This document shows, in pieces, positions 1-8,524 of a stretch of 41,631 nucleotides of DNA. Numbering within the stretch: the stretch's first letter is position 1; the number at the start of each line of letters is the position of its first letter. Both the position numbers and the translations under genes were made by a program. This stretch comes from Rhodospirillaceae bacterium. Its GTDB lineage: Bacteria > Pseudomonadota > Alphaproteobacteria > Rhodospirillales > Casp-alpha2. Under the pieces are notes generated by a model. It was not told where the DNA came from. It saw nothing but the letters and a program-made list of their open reading frames with translations, and ran no database searches. The stretch spans positions 1 through 41,631 of the forward strand of contig NZAZ01000162.1 of NCBI GenBank assembly GCA_002686255.1, in the 5' to 3' direction.

Positions 1-49
1 CCGCCGGACCCGCCGGGCCCGGCGGACCTGGCGCCGGTGCGCGGGGGGG

Positions 50-595
50 TCATGCGTCTCCTCCTTCGGCTTTTTCGTCCTTGGGTTCGGAATCATCGGG
101 CTGGGAAGATTCCGCTTCCGGGGCGGGCTTGTCCCCGGCCTTGGCGTCCTTGGGTTTGGAATCATCGGGCCCGGGCTTGGCGTCCTTGCCGGGGCCTTTG
201 TCGAAGGATGGGCGGTTATCGTAGCCGTTCTCCTCGTCGCGGCCGGAGCGCCGCCCCCGGTCGTCGCCGCGTTCCTTGGCCCTAAGAACGGCCGAGGGGC
301 CTTCCTCCAGCTCGTCGACGCGGGTCGTCAGGTGGCGGATGACGTCCTCGTTGAGGTGCATCTGGCGCCCCATTTCCTTGATCGCGTCGGCGGGCGCGTC
401 GATGTTCATGAGAACGTAATGCCCCTTGCGGTTCTTCTTGACCCTGTAGGCCATGGTGCGCAGGCCCCAGGACTCCTTCTTGGTCACGGAACCGCCCAGG
501 TCTTTGATGATTTTTTCGAAAGTGTCGGTCAGGCCGTCGACCTGGGACGTTGAAACGTCCTGGCGCGCGATGAACACGCTCTCGTAAAAAGGCAC
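50..595 (-). CDS. rpsF: 30S ribosomal protein bS6
   Basis: Component of the small ribosomal subunit that binds 16S rRNA next to bS18. The first ~100 of 181 residues match the bS6 fold: an MPFYESVFIARQD start, the conserved YRVKKNRKGHY segment and the LNEDVIRHLTTRVD strand. The remaining ~80 residues form a long, highly charged Asp/Lys/Pro/Glu-rich tail with loosely repeated PDDS-PKD blocks, predicted to be disordered. Alphaproteobacterial bS6 proteins often have such tails, but this one is long. The gene is read away from fabD, and its usual partner rpsR would lie beyond the left edge. A 16-bp palindrome of C and G lies just downstream at about 10-25. Identification is secure; the function of the tail is unknown. 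Confidence 0.97.
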   Translation of the reverse strand: MPFYESVFIARQDVSTSQVDGLTDTFEKIIKDLGGSVTKKESWGLRTMAYRVKKNRKGHYVLMNIDAPADAIKEMGRQMHLNEDVIRHLTTRVDELEEGPSAVLRAKERGDDRGRRSGRDEENGYDNRPSFDKGPGKDAKPGPDDSKPKDAKAGDKPAPEAESSQPDDSEPKDEKAEGGDA

Positions 596-820
596 GTTTT
601 GATCTCCCTTCGGATTGTCTCAACCCGCCAACGTTCGCGGGCATAGCCGGGCCATTCCCGGCAGGAAGCTATGTCAAAGCCGGCGCACTATACAGGTTCG
701 CGCCGGCCAAGCAAGCGGGGAGGGGGGGTAAAATAAAGGGGCCGCCGCCGGCCTTGACACGGTTGCGGATGGCGCTTTCCCCGCCAGCCTCCTAAACTGG
801 CGCCGAGGGAGGGCCCAACC

Positions 821-1762
821 ATGTCACGCGCGTTCGTTTTTCCCGGCCAGGCGTCGCAGACCGTCGGCATGGGCCGCGAGGTGGCCGGGGCCTTTGCGGT
901 GGCAAAAGAGATTTTCGAGGAAGTCGACGAGGCGCTGAAGCAGAACCTGTCGAAGCTAATGTTCGAAGGCCCCGGCGACGAGCTGGTCCTGACCGAGAAC
1001 GCGCAGCCGGCGATCATGGCCGTCAGCCTGGCGGTGATGCGGGTGCTGGCCGAGGAAGGCGGGATTGATCTTAGCCAAGCGGCGGCCTTCGTCGCCGGCC
1101 ATTCCCTCGGCGAGTATTCGGCCCTGGCCGCTGTGGGGTGTCTTTCCGTCGCCGATACGGCGGCGCTTTTGAAAACCCGCGGCCGCGCCATGCAGGAAGC
1201 CGTGCCCCTGGGCGAGGGGGCGATGGCGGCGCTGATAGGCCTCGACCTGGAAACCGTCGGCGCCGTCGCCGAGGAAGCCGCCGGCGCCGACGTATGCACG
1301 ACCGCCAACGACAACGCCCCCGGACAGGTGGTCGTCAGCGGCACCGCCGCCGCCGTCGAAAGGGCGGTCGAGATCGCCAAGGACAAGGGCGCCAAGCGGG
1401 CGATAATGCTGCCGGTTTCGGCGCCGTTCCATTGCCCCCTGATGGCGCCGGCCGCCGATGTCATGGCCGACGCCCTGGCCGACATTTCCATAACGCCGCT
1501 GCCGGTGGCGCTGGTCGCCAATATCACCGCCCAGCCGGTCACCGATCCGGCCGAAATCCGTCATCTGCTGGTCGAACAGGTCACCGGCATGGTGCGCTGG
1601 CGCGAATGTGTGCTTACTATGAAGGAACAAGGCGTCGATACGATGGTCGAAATCGGCGCCGGCAAGGTGCTGTCGGGGTTGGGCCGGCGGATCGACGCGG
1701 ATTTGGACGGCATGTCCGTGGGCACGCCCGAGACGATCGAGGAATTCCTGAATGGGCTTTGA
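821..1762 (+). CDS. fabD: Malonyl-CoA:ACP transacylase
   Basis: Transfers the malonyl group from malonyl-CoA to acyl carrier protein, supplying the extender unit of cytosolic type II fatty acid synthesis. The 313-residue length is normal for FabD. Visible motifs are the N-terminal FPGQASQ, the nucleophile elbow GHSLGE with Ser95, and the catalytic histidine in PFHCPLM (His204). The start ATG is preceded by a purine-rich GAGGGAGG ribosome-binding site. It is the first gene of a fabD-fabG-acpP-fabF-mltG block. A TTGACA hexamer lies about 60 nt upstream, but no matching -10 element follows, so the promoter is undetermined. Assignment is secure. Confidence 0.97.
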   Translation: MSRAFVFPGQASQTVGMGREVAGAFAVAKEIFEEVDEALKQNLSKLMFEGPGDELVLTENAQPAIMAVSLAVMRVLAEEGGIDLSQAAAFVAGHSLGEYSALAAVGCLSVADTAALLKTRGRAMQEAVPLGEGAMAALIGLDLETVGAVAEEAAGADVCTTANDNAPGQVVVSGTAAAVERAVEIAKDKGAKRAIMLPVSAPFHCPLMAPAADVMADALADISITPLPVALVANITAQPVTDPAEIRHLLVEQVTGMVRWRECVLTMKEQGVDTMVEIGAGKVLSGLGRRIDADLDGMSVGTPETIEEFLNGL

Positions 1763-1792
1763 GGGGCCCCGAGAGGAACATGAGAGGACACC

Positions 1793-2530
1793 ATGTTTGA
1801 CCTGACGGACAAGAACGCGCTCGTCACCGGGGCGTCCGGGGGCATCGGCGGGGCCATCGCCCGCGCCCTTCATGCGGCCGGCGCCCGCGTCGGCCTTTCC
1901 GGGACCCGCGCCGAAGCGCTCGACGCGCTGGCCGGCGAACTCGGCGACGGCGCCTTTGCCGTGCCGGCCGACCTGTCGTCGGCGGACGGCGCCAAGACGC
2001 TCGTCAAGGACGCCGAAGCGGCCCTGGGCGGGATCGATATTCTCGTCAACAACGCCGGGCTGACCCGCGACCAGTTGGCCATTCGGATGTCCGACGAGGA
2101 CTGGCAGACGGTCCTGGACGTCAATTTGACCGCTGCTTTCCGGCTGTCGCGGGGGTGTTTGAAGGGGATGATGAAGAAACGGTGGGGACGCATTGTTTCC
2201 GTCACCTCCATCGTCGGCGTCACCGGCAATCCTGGGCAGGCCAATTACGCCGCTTCCAAGGCGGCGTTGATCGGGATGTCGAAATCGCTGGCCCAGGAGG
2301 TGGCGAGCCGCAACATCACCGTCAACTGCGTCGCGCCGGGCTTTATCGACACGCCGATGACGGAAAACCTGAGCGACGAACAGAAACAGAATTTGACCGC
2401 CCGCATCCCGGCCGGGCGGTTGGGGGAACCCGCGGACGTTGCCGGCGCGTGCGTCTTTTTGGCCAGCGACGAGGCGTCCTACGTCACCGGTCAAACCTTG
2501 CATGTCAACGGCGGGATGGCGATGATATAG
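1793..2530 (+). CDS. fabG: 3-oxoacyl-[ACP] reductase
   Basis: NADPH-dependent reduction of 3-ketoacyl-ACP to 3-hydroxyacyl-ACP, the first reductive step of chain elongation. The 245-residue protein is a classical short-chain dehydrogenase with the TGASGGIGG nucleotide-binding loop near residue 15, the NNAG motif, and the catalytic Ser139-Tyr152-Lys156 set (TSIVG, YAASK). The C-terminal VTGQTLHVNGGMAM is the standard FabG ending. It starts 30 nt after fabD, consistent with cotranscription, and is followed by a rho-independent terminator. Its position between fabD and acpP favours FabG over other SDRs. Confidence 0.96.
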   Translation: MFDLTDKNALVTGASGGIGGAIARALHAAGARVGLSGTRAEALDALAGELGDGAFAVPADLSSADGAKTLVKDAEAALGGIDILVNNAGLTRDQLAIRMSDEDWQTVLDVNLTAAFRLSRGCLKGMMKKRWGRIVSVTSIVGVTGNPGQANYAASKAALIGMSKSLAQEVASRNITVNCVAPGFIDTPMTENLSDEQKQNLTARIPAGRLGEPADVAGACVFLASDEASYVTGQTLHVNGGMAMI

Positions 2531-2534
2531 GCCT

Positions 2535-2559
2535 ACGCCGGGGCCTGCCGGCGTTTTTG
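2535..2559 (+). terminator. Rho-independent terminator after fabG
   Basis: A perfect 7-bp stem (ACGCCGG paired with CCGGCGT) with a 6-nt loop is followed directly by a run of five T residues. It begins a few bases after the fabG stop. It would separate fabDG from acpP, which therefore probably has its own promoter in the roughly 180 nt upstream of its start. No convincing -35/-10 pair was found there. Confidence 0.7.
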
Positions 2560-2741
2560 CGGGGGCCGGGGGGGTTATTCTAATATTGGTCCCGAGACCG
2601 CTGGCCAAGGCAAAAAAAGTGTGTTACGAAGCGGCGATTTTCCACCCCAAAGGATTCAAACCGGGGGATTTAAAAGGATTGTTCAGGGGGAAACACCCAG
2701 AAAGATGAATTTCAACACCAAACAAGTCGAGGAAAAAGACT

Positions 2742-2984
2742 ATGAGTGATGTCGCTGATCGCGTGAAAAAGATCGTCTTGGAGCACCTGGGCGTCGAAGA
2801 ATCCAAGGTGGTTGAATCGGCAAGCTTCATCGATGATCTGGGTGCCGACAGCCTTGATACCGTGGAACTGGTCATGGCTTTCGAAGAGGAGTTCGGTTGC
2901 GAAATCCCCGACGAGGACGCCGAGAAGATTCTGACCATCAAGGACGCGATTGACTTCATCAACACCCAGACTCCCGAGGCTTAA
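2742..2984 (+). CDS. acpP: Acyl carrier protein
   Basis: Small acidic carrier that holds growing acyl chains on a phosphopantetheine arm. The 80 residues include the canonical [12 protein letters not shown] motif, with Ser37 as the prosthetic-group attachment site. The start has a GAGGAAAAAG ribosome-binding site. It lies between the fabG terminator and fabF, the usual arrangement. The 211-nt region between fabG and acpP is visibly more AT-rich in its second half than the flanking genes, as expected for the leader of a highly expressed gene. Confidence 0.97.
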   Translation: MSDVADRVKKIVLEHLGVEESKVVESASFIDDLGADSLDTVELVMAFEEEFGCEIPDEDAEKILTIKDAIDFINTQTPEA

Positions 2985-3060
2985 TCGAATTCAGGCCGTC
3001 TTTTCCGGCCACCGGCGTTTATTCAAGTTGTTCTTGTTGTTTTCGAAACGCGAGTAAACC

Positions 3061-4320
3061 ATGAGACGTGTGGTTGTTACCGGTTTGGGCCTTGTGACCT
3101 CCCTAGGGTGTGGGGTTAAGGTCAACTGGGAAAACCTGGTCGCCGGAAAATCCGGAATCGGCGCCATCCAATCCTTCGATGTCAGCGACCTGCCGTCGAA
3201 AATCGCCGGCCAGGTGCCTGTCGGCGAAAAGGCCGAAGGGCTGTTCAACGCCGATGACTGGATGTCGCCGAAGGAACAGCGGCGCATGGACGATTTCATC
3301 ATCTACGGCCTGACGGCGGCGGTCCAGGCGATCGCCGATTCCGGCTGGACGGCGGAAACCGAGGAAGACCAGGAACGTACCGGGGTCATGATCGGGTCGG
3401 GCATCGGCGGCCTGAACGAGATCGCCAAGAACGCGGTGATGGTCGAAAACGGCAACATCCGGCGCGTCAGCCCGTTTTTCATTCCCGCCAGCCTGATCAA
3501 CCTGGTGTCGGGGCACGTGTCGATCAAATACGGCTTCAAGGGGCCCAACCATTCCGTCGTCACGGCCTGCTCCACCGGGGCGCATGCCATCGGCGACGCG
3601 GCCCGGCTTATCATGATGAACGATGCCGACGTGATGGTCGCCGGCGGCGCCGAGGCCGCCGTATGCCGGCTCGGCATGGCCGGGGTCTGCGCCGCCCGGG
3701 CCCTGTCGACGGGCTTCAACGACACCCCGGAAAAGGCGTCCCGGCCCTGGGACAAGGACCGCGACGGCTTCGTCATGGGTGACGGAGCCGGGGCCGTGGT
3801 GCTGGAGGAGCTGGAGCACGCCAAGGCCCGCGGCGCCAATATCCTGGCCGAGGTCGTCGGCTATGGCCTATCCGGCGACGCCCACCACATTACCGCGCCG
3901 GCGGAAGACGGCAGCGGCGCCCAGCGGTGCATGGAAGCGGCGCTGAAACGGGCCGGGGCCAACCCCGAAGACATCGATTACATCAACGCCCACGGCACCT
4001 CGACGCCGCTCGGCGACGTAATCGAACTGGCCGCCGTGGAACGGGTTTTCGACGGCCATTACAACGGCCTTTCCATGTCGTCCACCAAGTCGGCCGTCGG
4101 CCACCTTTTGGGAGCCGCCGGCGCGGTCGAATCGATTTTCTCGATCCTGGCGATGCGCGACGGGGTGATTCCGCCGACGCTGAACCTGGACAACCCGTCC
4201 GTCGACAGCAACATCGACCTGGTGCCGCACCAGGCCAAGGAACACCCGGTGAAGACGGTGCTATGCAACTCCTTCGGCTTCGGCGGCACCAACGCCTCGC
4301 TTGTTTTCAAGGCTCATTGA
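3061..4320 (+). CDS. fabF: 3-oxoacyl-[ACP] synthase II
   Basis: Condensing enzyme that extends acyl-ACP by two carbons using malonyl-ACP. The 419-residue length is typical of KAS II. The catalytic triad is visible: Cys170 in TACSTGAHAIG, His311 in NAHGTSTPLGD and His348 in SAVGHLLGAAG. The glycine-rich ending FGFGGTNASLVF is conserved. It starts 76 nt after acpP with no clear terminator between them, and is followed after 21 nt by mltG, as in many alphaproteobacteria. Confidence 0.97.
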   Translation: MRRVVVTGLGLVTSLGCGVKVNWENLVAGKSGIGAIQSFDVSDLPSKIAGQVPVGEKAEGLFNADDWMSPKEQRRMDDFIIYGLTAAVQAIADSGWTAETEEDQERTGVMIGSGIGGLNEIAKNAVMVENGNIRRVSPFFIPASLINLVSGHVSIKYGFKGPNHSVVTACSTGAHAIGDAARLIMMNDADVMVAGGAEAAVCRLGMAGVCAARALSTGFNDTPEKASRPWDKDRDGFVMGDGAGAVVLEELEHAKARGANILAEVVGYGLSGDAHHITAPAEDGSGAQRCMEAALKRAGANPEDIDYINAHGTSTPLGDVIELAAVERVFDGHYNGLSMSSTKSAVGHLLGAAGAVESIFSILAMRDGVIPPTLNLDNPSVDSNIDLVPHQAKEHPVKTVLCNSFGFGGTNASLVFKAH

Positions 4321-4341
4321 TCCTTGGTATAAGCTGGCCCC

Positions 4342-5202
4342 ATGGGCCGCTTCCTGAAAATCCCCGCCGCCGTCCTTTTCGTGCTGGCCTGCGTGCTGGC
4401 CGTTGTCGGCGGCGGGGTGTTTTGGGGCTATTCACAGTTCAAGGGTACGGGGCCCCTGGCCGGCGAGGTCACCGTCATCATCAAGCGCGGCTCGGGCGCC
4501 AATGCCATCGCCCACGACCTGCACCAGGCCGGGGTGCTGGCCGGGCCCTTGGTGTTTCGCGTTGCCGCCCGGATGTCGGCCGGCGGTCCGCTGAAGGCCG
4601 GCGAATACGCTTTTCCGCCCGCCATATCGCCCGAAGGCGTGCTCCGGCTGTTGCAAAGCGGCAACACCGTGGTCCGCCGGGTGACCTTCGCCGAGGGCCT
4701 GACGACGGCGGAAATCCTGTCCCAGTTGGCGCTCACCGAAGGCCTGATGGGCATCGTCACGGCGGTCCCGGCGGAGGGCGCGCTGCTGCCCGAGACCTAT
4801 CATTTTTCGTACGGCGACAAGCGTCAGGCCATCGTCGGGCGCATGTCGGCGTCGTTGCGGGACCTGTTGGCGGACCTGTGGGCGAAACGGGCCCCGGGGC
4901 TGCCCCTGAACTCGCCCCGGGAAGCCCTGATCCTGGCCTCCATTGTCGAGAAGGAAACCGCCAAGCCGGCGGAAAGGCCGCGCATCGCCCGGGTGTTCCT
5001 CAACCGGCTGACCAAGGGCATGCGGCTGCAATCGGATCCGACGGTGGTCTACGGGCTGACGGGAGGACAGCGGCCCCTGGGCCGTCCGTTGACCGTCGCC
5101 GACGGCGCCGGCGGCCACGTGTTCGCCAAGACGCTGAAAGAGCACAACCTGAACGTCGCCAAGTGGCGAAAAATCCGGCCCGAGCGCAAAAACGGCCAAT
5201 AA
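4342..5202 (+). CDS. mltG: Endolytic murein transglycosylase MltG, internally shortened
   Basis: MltG (YceG family) is an inner-membrane lytic transglycosylase thought to cut nascent glycan strands and so set peptidoglycan chain length. The protein has an N-terminal membrane anchor (about residues 5-30), a LysM-like region, and the catalytic segment [18 protein letters not shown] followed by [13 protein letters not shown]. At 286 residues it is shorter than the usual ~330-340. The text runs from GRPLT straight into [14 protein letters not shown]. The ~45 residues normally found there, including the conserved YNTY and GLPPGPIANPG segments, are absent without any frameshift. The enzyme may be inactive, or the gap may be an assembly error. 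It follows fabF by 21 nt. Confidence 0.9.
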   Translation: MGRFLKIPAAVLFVLACVLAVVGGGVFWGYSQFKGTGPLAGEVTVIIKRGSGANAIAHDLHQAGVLAGPLVFRVAARMSAGGPLKAGEYAFPPAISPEGVLRLLQSGNTVVRRVTFAEGLTTAEILSQLALTEGLMGIVTAVPAEGALLPETYHFSYGDKRQAIVGRMSASLRDLLADLWAKRAPGLPLNSPREALILASIVEKETAKPAERPRIARVFLNRLTKGMRLQSDPTVVYGLTGGQRPLGRPLTVADGAGGHVFAKTLKEHNLNVAKWRKIRPERKNGQ

Positions 5203-5212
5203 AACGGCCCTT

Positions 5213-5986
5213 TCAGTCCTTTGTCCGCACCCGGATCAGAATCGGATCGGTCCACGCCGGTGGCAGGACACCCAACAGTAACGCCGCCAAGTGCAACGGC
5301 CAGGGAAAGATGATCCTTGCCTTGTTGCGTTCCAGCCCCCGGCGGATGATCCCGGCCGCTTTGCCGGCGTCGATGATGAAGGGCATGGGGAAGGGGTTTT
5401 TATCGGTCATGCGGGTGCGGACGAACCCGGGGCACACAACCGAGACCTTGATCCCGTCGGCGGCCAGCCAGCCGCGCAGCGCCTCGCCATAGGACTTAAC
5501 CGCCGCCTTGCTGGCCGAATAGGCGGGGGTTCCGGGCATGCCGCGAAAGCCGGCGATGGAACTGACGATGGCGATCTGGCCGCGCCCGCGCCCCCGCATC
5601 GCCGTGATTGCCGGCCAAACCGTATTCAGGACCCCGGCCAGATTGACGGCGAAGATGTCGCGGGCCTGGGATTTGCTTTCGCCCCGGCCGCCGGTGCCGG
5701 CCGAGACGCCGGCGTTGGCGATCACCAGATCGAGGGGATGATCGGCGTCGACGCTTTCGATCCAACGCGCCGTGGCGTCGCGCTCAGCCACGTCGACGGT
5801 TTCGGCGTTGACCTCCGAGCCGAACTTGCGGCACGCCCGGGCCACCGATCGCAGGCGCTCCCCGTCGCGTCCGCATAGAGCCAGGAACCGCCCCGGGCCC
5901 GCGTAATCGTGGGCCAGGGCCTCGCCGATGCCGCTCGACGCGCCGGTGATGAGGACGGCGCCGGGGGTAAGGGGGTTTTCGGGCAT
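5213..5986 (-). CDS. SDR-family oxidoreductase
   Basis: A 257-residue short-chain dehydrogenase/reductase of unknown substrate. Visible features are the TGASSGIGEAL cofactor loop (about residues 14-24), the NAGVS motif, the catalytic serine in IVSSIAG, and YSASK. The C-terminal part is hydrophobic (WPLHLAALLLGVLP), suggesting membrane association as in DltE/YqjQ-like SDRs. The start is set at the ATG giving MPENPLTPG; the open frame extends further upstream but would run into the divergent yicC gene. It is convergent with mltG, 10 nt apart, and shares a divergent promoter region with yicC. The specific reaction cannot be told from sequence. Confidence 0.88.
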   Translation of the reverse strand: MPENPLTPGAVLITGASSGIGEALAHDYAGPGRFLALCGRDGERLRSVARACRKFGSEVNAETVDVAERDATARWIESVDADHPLDLVIANAGVSAGTGGRGESKSQARDIFAVNLAGVLNTVWPAITAMRGRGRGQIAIVSSIAGFRGMPGTPAYSASKAAVKSYGEALRGWLAADGIKVSVVCPGFVRTRMTDKNPFPMPFIIDAGKAAGIIRRGLERNKARIIFPWPLHLAALLLGVLPPAWTDPILIRVRTKD

Positions 5987-6035
5987 GGTGACGGGGGTTA
6001 TACGGTGGTTTTGAGCAAGAGCATAGTTGTTCCGG

Positions 6036-6063
6036 TTGTTGCCGGCGCCCGCCAGCGTATAAA
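6036..6063 (+). promoter_or_regulatory. Candidate promoter for yicC-gmk
   Basis: A TATAAA -10-like hexamer at 6058-6063 lies 16 nt after a weak -35-like TTGTTG at 6036-6041, about 30 nt before the yicC start in the divergent gap. Motif matching only; the -35 is poor. Confidence 0.3.
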
Positions 6064-6092
6064 CTCCCCCAGCAACCGAAGACGGAGGCAAT

Positions 6093-6983
6093 GTGTCGAT
6101 TTCATCGATGACCGGCTTCGCCCGCGCCGAGGGTAGGAAGGATTCGCGTTCCTGGACGTGGGAGGTCAAAAGCGTCAACGCCAAGGGCCTGGACGTCCGC
6201 TGCCGTGTCCCGGCCGGGTTCGAGCGTCTGGAGCATCCGGCCCGGGAACGGGTCAAGGGGCGGTTCCGGCGCGGTAACGTGACGCTGGCGCTGAGCGTCA
6301 GTTCGTCCAAGGGCGAGGCTGGATACCGGGTCAACCACGTAGTGCTCGGCGAAATGCTGGTGACGCTGCCGGAAATCATCAAACAGGTCCCCGATGCCGG
6401 CCCGCCCAGCGTCGACGGCCTGCTGGCCCTCAAGGGGGTCATCGAACCGGTCGAGGATGATATTACCGATGACGCCCGCGAAGCCCTGGACGCCGAAATT
6501 CTGGCCGACCTGGATTCGGCCCTGGAGTCGCTGGCCGCCATGCGCGGCGACGAGGGATCAAAGCTGGCGTTGGTGCTCAACGAACGTCTCGACGATATCG
6601 GCCGGCTGTGCGGCGAGGCGGAGAAGCTGGCCGAGACGCAGCCCCAGGCCATCCACGAGAAACTGAAAGCCCAGGTCCAGACGCTGCTTGACGATATGAC
6701 GGCGTTGCCCGACGAAAGGCTGGCCCAGGAGACGGCGCTTCTGGCGAGCAAGGCCGACCTGCGCGAGGAACTGGACCGCCTCAAGGCCCACCTGGAGGCG
6801 GCCCGCGGCCTGATGACCGCCGACGGCGGCGTCGGCCGCAAGCTCGATTTCCTGTGTCAGGAGTTCAACCGCGAGACCAATACGCTATGCTCGAAGTCCC
6901 AGAACGTCGGGCTGACCCGGATCGGGCTCGACCTGAAGGCCACCATCGAGCAATTCCGCGAGCAGGTGCAGAACATTGAGTAA
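6093..6983 (+). CDS. yicC: YicC/YloC family endoribonuclease
   Basis: Member of the YicC family (DUF1732 at the C-terminus), whose characterised members are endoribonucleases linked to RNA turnover and stationary-phase survival. The N-terminal SSMTGFARAEG and the C-terminal block KLDFLCQEFNRE-NTLCSK, ending DLKATIEQFREQVQNIE, are diagnostic. The 296-residue length is normal. The chosen start is a GTG 5 nt downstream of GGAGG; an ATG five codons later (MTGFARAEG) is a possible alternative. The stop overlaps the start of gmk by 8 nt, so the two are probably translationally coupled. The yicC-gmk pairing is widely conserved. Confidence 0.94.
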   Translation: MSISSMTGFARAEGRKDSRSWTWEVKSVNAKGLDVRCRVPAGFERLEHPARERVKGRFRRGNVTLALSVSSSKGEAGYRVNHVVLGEMLVTLPEIIKQVPDAGPPSVDGLLALKGVIEPVEDDITDDAREALDAEILADLDSALESLAAMRGDEGSKLALVLNERLDDIGRLCGEAEKLAETQPQAIHEKLKAQVQTLLDDMTALPDERLAQETALLASKADLREELDRLKAHLEAARGLMTADGGVGRKLDFLCQEFNRETNTLCSKSQNVGLTRIGLDLKATIEQFREQVQNIE

Positions 6984-7632
6984 CGATAAAGATTCCGGCG
7001 CCGTCACCATTTCCCGGCGCGGCCTGATGCTGGTCCTGTCGTCGCCGTCCGGGGCCGGCAAGTCGACGATTTCGTGGGAACTGCTTAACCGCGATCCGGA
7101 CATCTCCCTGTCGGTGTCGGTGACCACCCGGCCGATGCGCCCCGGCGAGACCGACGGCGAAGACTATATCTTCGTCGATCAGAAAAAGTTTGAACAAATG
7201 ACCGCCGCCGGTGAGTTCCTGGAGCACGCCACGGTTTTCGAGAATTCCTACGGCACCCGGAAAGGCCCGGTCGAGGAGATCCTCAAGCAAGGCCGGGATG
7301 TGCTGTTCGACGTCGATTGGCAGGGCACCCAGCAACTGGCGGAAAACGCCCACGAGGATCTGGTCAGCGTCTTCATCCTGCCGCCGTCGTTTGAGGAACT
7401 GGAGAAGCGCCTGCACAACCGGGCCCAGGATTCGGACGAAGTGGTGCAAAAACGGATGGCCATGGCGGCGTCGGAAATGAGCCATTGGGACGAATTCGAT
7501 TACGTCATCGTCAACGAGGACGTCGAGATCAGCGTCGCCCGGGTCGAGGCCATCCTCGCCGCCGAACGGCTGAAGCGGGACCGCCAGGCGGGCCTCGGCG
7601 ATTTCGTCCGCGGCATGGGGGTCGGACAGTAA
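6976..7632 (+). CDS. gmk: Guanylate kinase
   Basis: Phosphorylates GMP to GDP with ATP. The 218-residue protein carries the P-loop SPSGAGKST (residues 23-31) and the GMP-binding segment SVSVTTRPMRPGE-DG-DYIFVD. The lid region with conserved arginines (LEKRLHNRAQDS) is also clear. The start is assigned to a TTG overlapping the yicC stop; the next in-frame ATG (MLVLSSPSG) would leave almost nothing before the P-loop. It is convergent with rsmA, 9 nt apart, with no obvious terminator between them. Confidence 0.96.
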   Translation: MSNDKDSGAVTISRRGLMLVLSSPSGAGKSTISWELLNRDPDISLSVSVTTRPMRPGETDGEDYIFVDQKKFEQMTAAGEFLEHATVFENSYGTRKGPVEEILKQGRDVLFDVDWQGTQQLAENAHEDLVSVFILPPSFEELEKRLHNRAQDSDEVVQKRMAMAASEMSHWDEFDYVIVNEDVEISVARVEAILAAERLKRDRQAGLGDFVRGMGVGQ

Positions 7633-7641
7633 GCTTCCGCT

Positions 7642-8511
7642 TTAACGGGCGCCTGCATGGACGGCGCGGGCGATGGCGCAGAATTCCTCGACCGACAGGT
7701 CCTCGGCCCGGTCCGTCGGCTCGATGCCCAGCGCGCCCAGGTCCACGCCTAAGGCTTTCAGGCTCGATCTCAGCATTTTCCGGCGCTGCCCGAAGGCGGC
7801 CGCGGTCACCGTTTCCAGGGCCCGCCAATCGGCCGCGGCCAGCGGCGCCGGGCGGGGGATCACCGAAACCACCGACGAGGCGACCTTGGGCGGCGGCGTG
7901 AAGGCCTGCTTCGAGACGTTGAATTCGTGCCGGACCTCGGCCCGCCACTGGGTGATTACCGAAAGCCGCCCGTAAGCCTTGCCTCCCGGCCGGGCCGTCA
8001 GGCGGCCGGCGACTTCCTTCTGGAACATCAGTGTCAGACCGTCGAAATCCGCAATCCGGCGAAGCCAGCCCAAAAGCAACTGCGTCGCGATATTGTAGGG
8101 CAGGTTGGCGACGACGCGCCGGGGCGGCGGAGTGAGGGCCCGGACGTCCGTCCCCAGGGCGTCGGCCTCGATGATTTCGAGCCGCCCCGGATAGGCCTGG
8201 GACAGTTCTCTGAGCGCCGCGACGCAGCGGCTGTCCTTTTCGACGGCCAGGACCTTCCTTGCTCCCGAATCCAGCAGCGCCCGGGTCAGGCCGCCCGGGC
8301 CGGGACCGATTTCGATAACCGTGATCTCGTTCAAGTCCCCGGCCGTGCGGGCGATGCGCCGGCACAGGTTGAGGTCGAGAAGGAAATGCTGGCCCAAGGA
8401 TTTCCGGGCGCCGAGGCCGAAACGCCGGATGACGTCGCCCAGGGGCGGCAGGTCAGGCGGCAGGTTGGGGGGCGGGCCGGGGGATCGGCCGGGGGATTTA
8501 TCGGAAGGCAT
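7642..8511 (-). CDS. rsmA: 16S rRNA (A1518/A1519) dimethyltransferase
   Basis: KsgA/RsmA dimethylates two adjacent adenosines in the 3' hairpin of 16S rRNA, a late step in small-subunit maturation. Visible features are the SLGQHFLLD motif, the SAM-binding [14 protein letters not shown] and the catalytic NLPYNIAT motif. At 289 residues it is slightly long because of a proline-rich N-terminus (residues 1-24). It is the last gene of the run surA-pdxA-rsmA, a conserved arrangement, and begins 13 nt after pdxA. Confidence 0.95.
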   Translation of the reverse strand: MPSDKSPGRSPGPPPNLPPDLPPLGDVIRRFGLGARKSLGQHFLLDLNLCRRIARTAGDLNEITVIEIGPGPGGLTRALLDSGARKVLAVEKDSRCVAALRELSQAYPGRLEIIEADALGTDVRALTPPPRRVVANLPYNIATQLLLGWLRRIADFDGLTLMFQKEVAGRLTARPGGKAYGRLSVITQWRAEVRHEFNVSKQAFTPPPKVASSVVSVIPRPAPLAAADWRALETVTAAAFGQRRKMLRSSLKALGVDLGALGIEPTDRAEDLSVEEFCAIARAVHAGAR

Positions 8512-8524
8512 GGCGGCCCGTCTT

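Noticed and set aside
672..677. TTGACA on the minus strand upstream of rpsF as a promoter -35
   Set aside because: At a spacing of 16-18 nt there is only GC-rich sequence and no -10 match.
754..759. TTGACA upstream of fabD as a promoter -35
   Set aside because: The sequence at the right spacing is TTCCCC, so there is no -10; a lone hexamer is not enough.
956..2608. A 550-codon open frame on the minus strand across fabD and fabG
   Set aside because: It lies wholly opposite two certain genes, has Arg/Gly/His-rich low-complexity sequence and no family motif. It is a by-product of high GC.
3927..5492. A 521-codon plus-strand open frame across fabF, mltG and the SDR gene
   Set aside because: It crosses three recognised genes in another frame, and its translation is Arg/Gly/Pro-rich without motifs.
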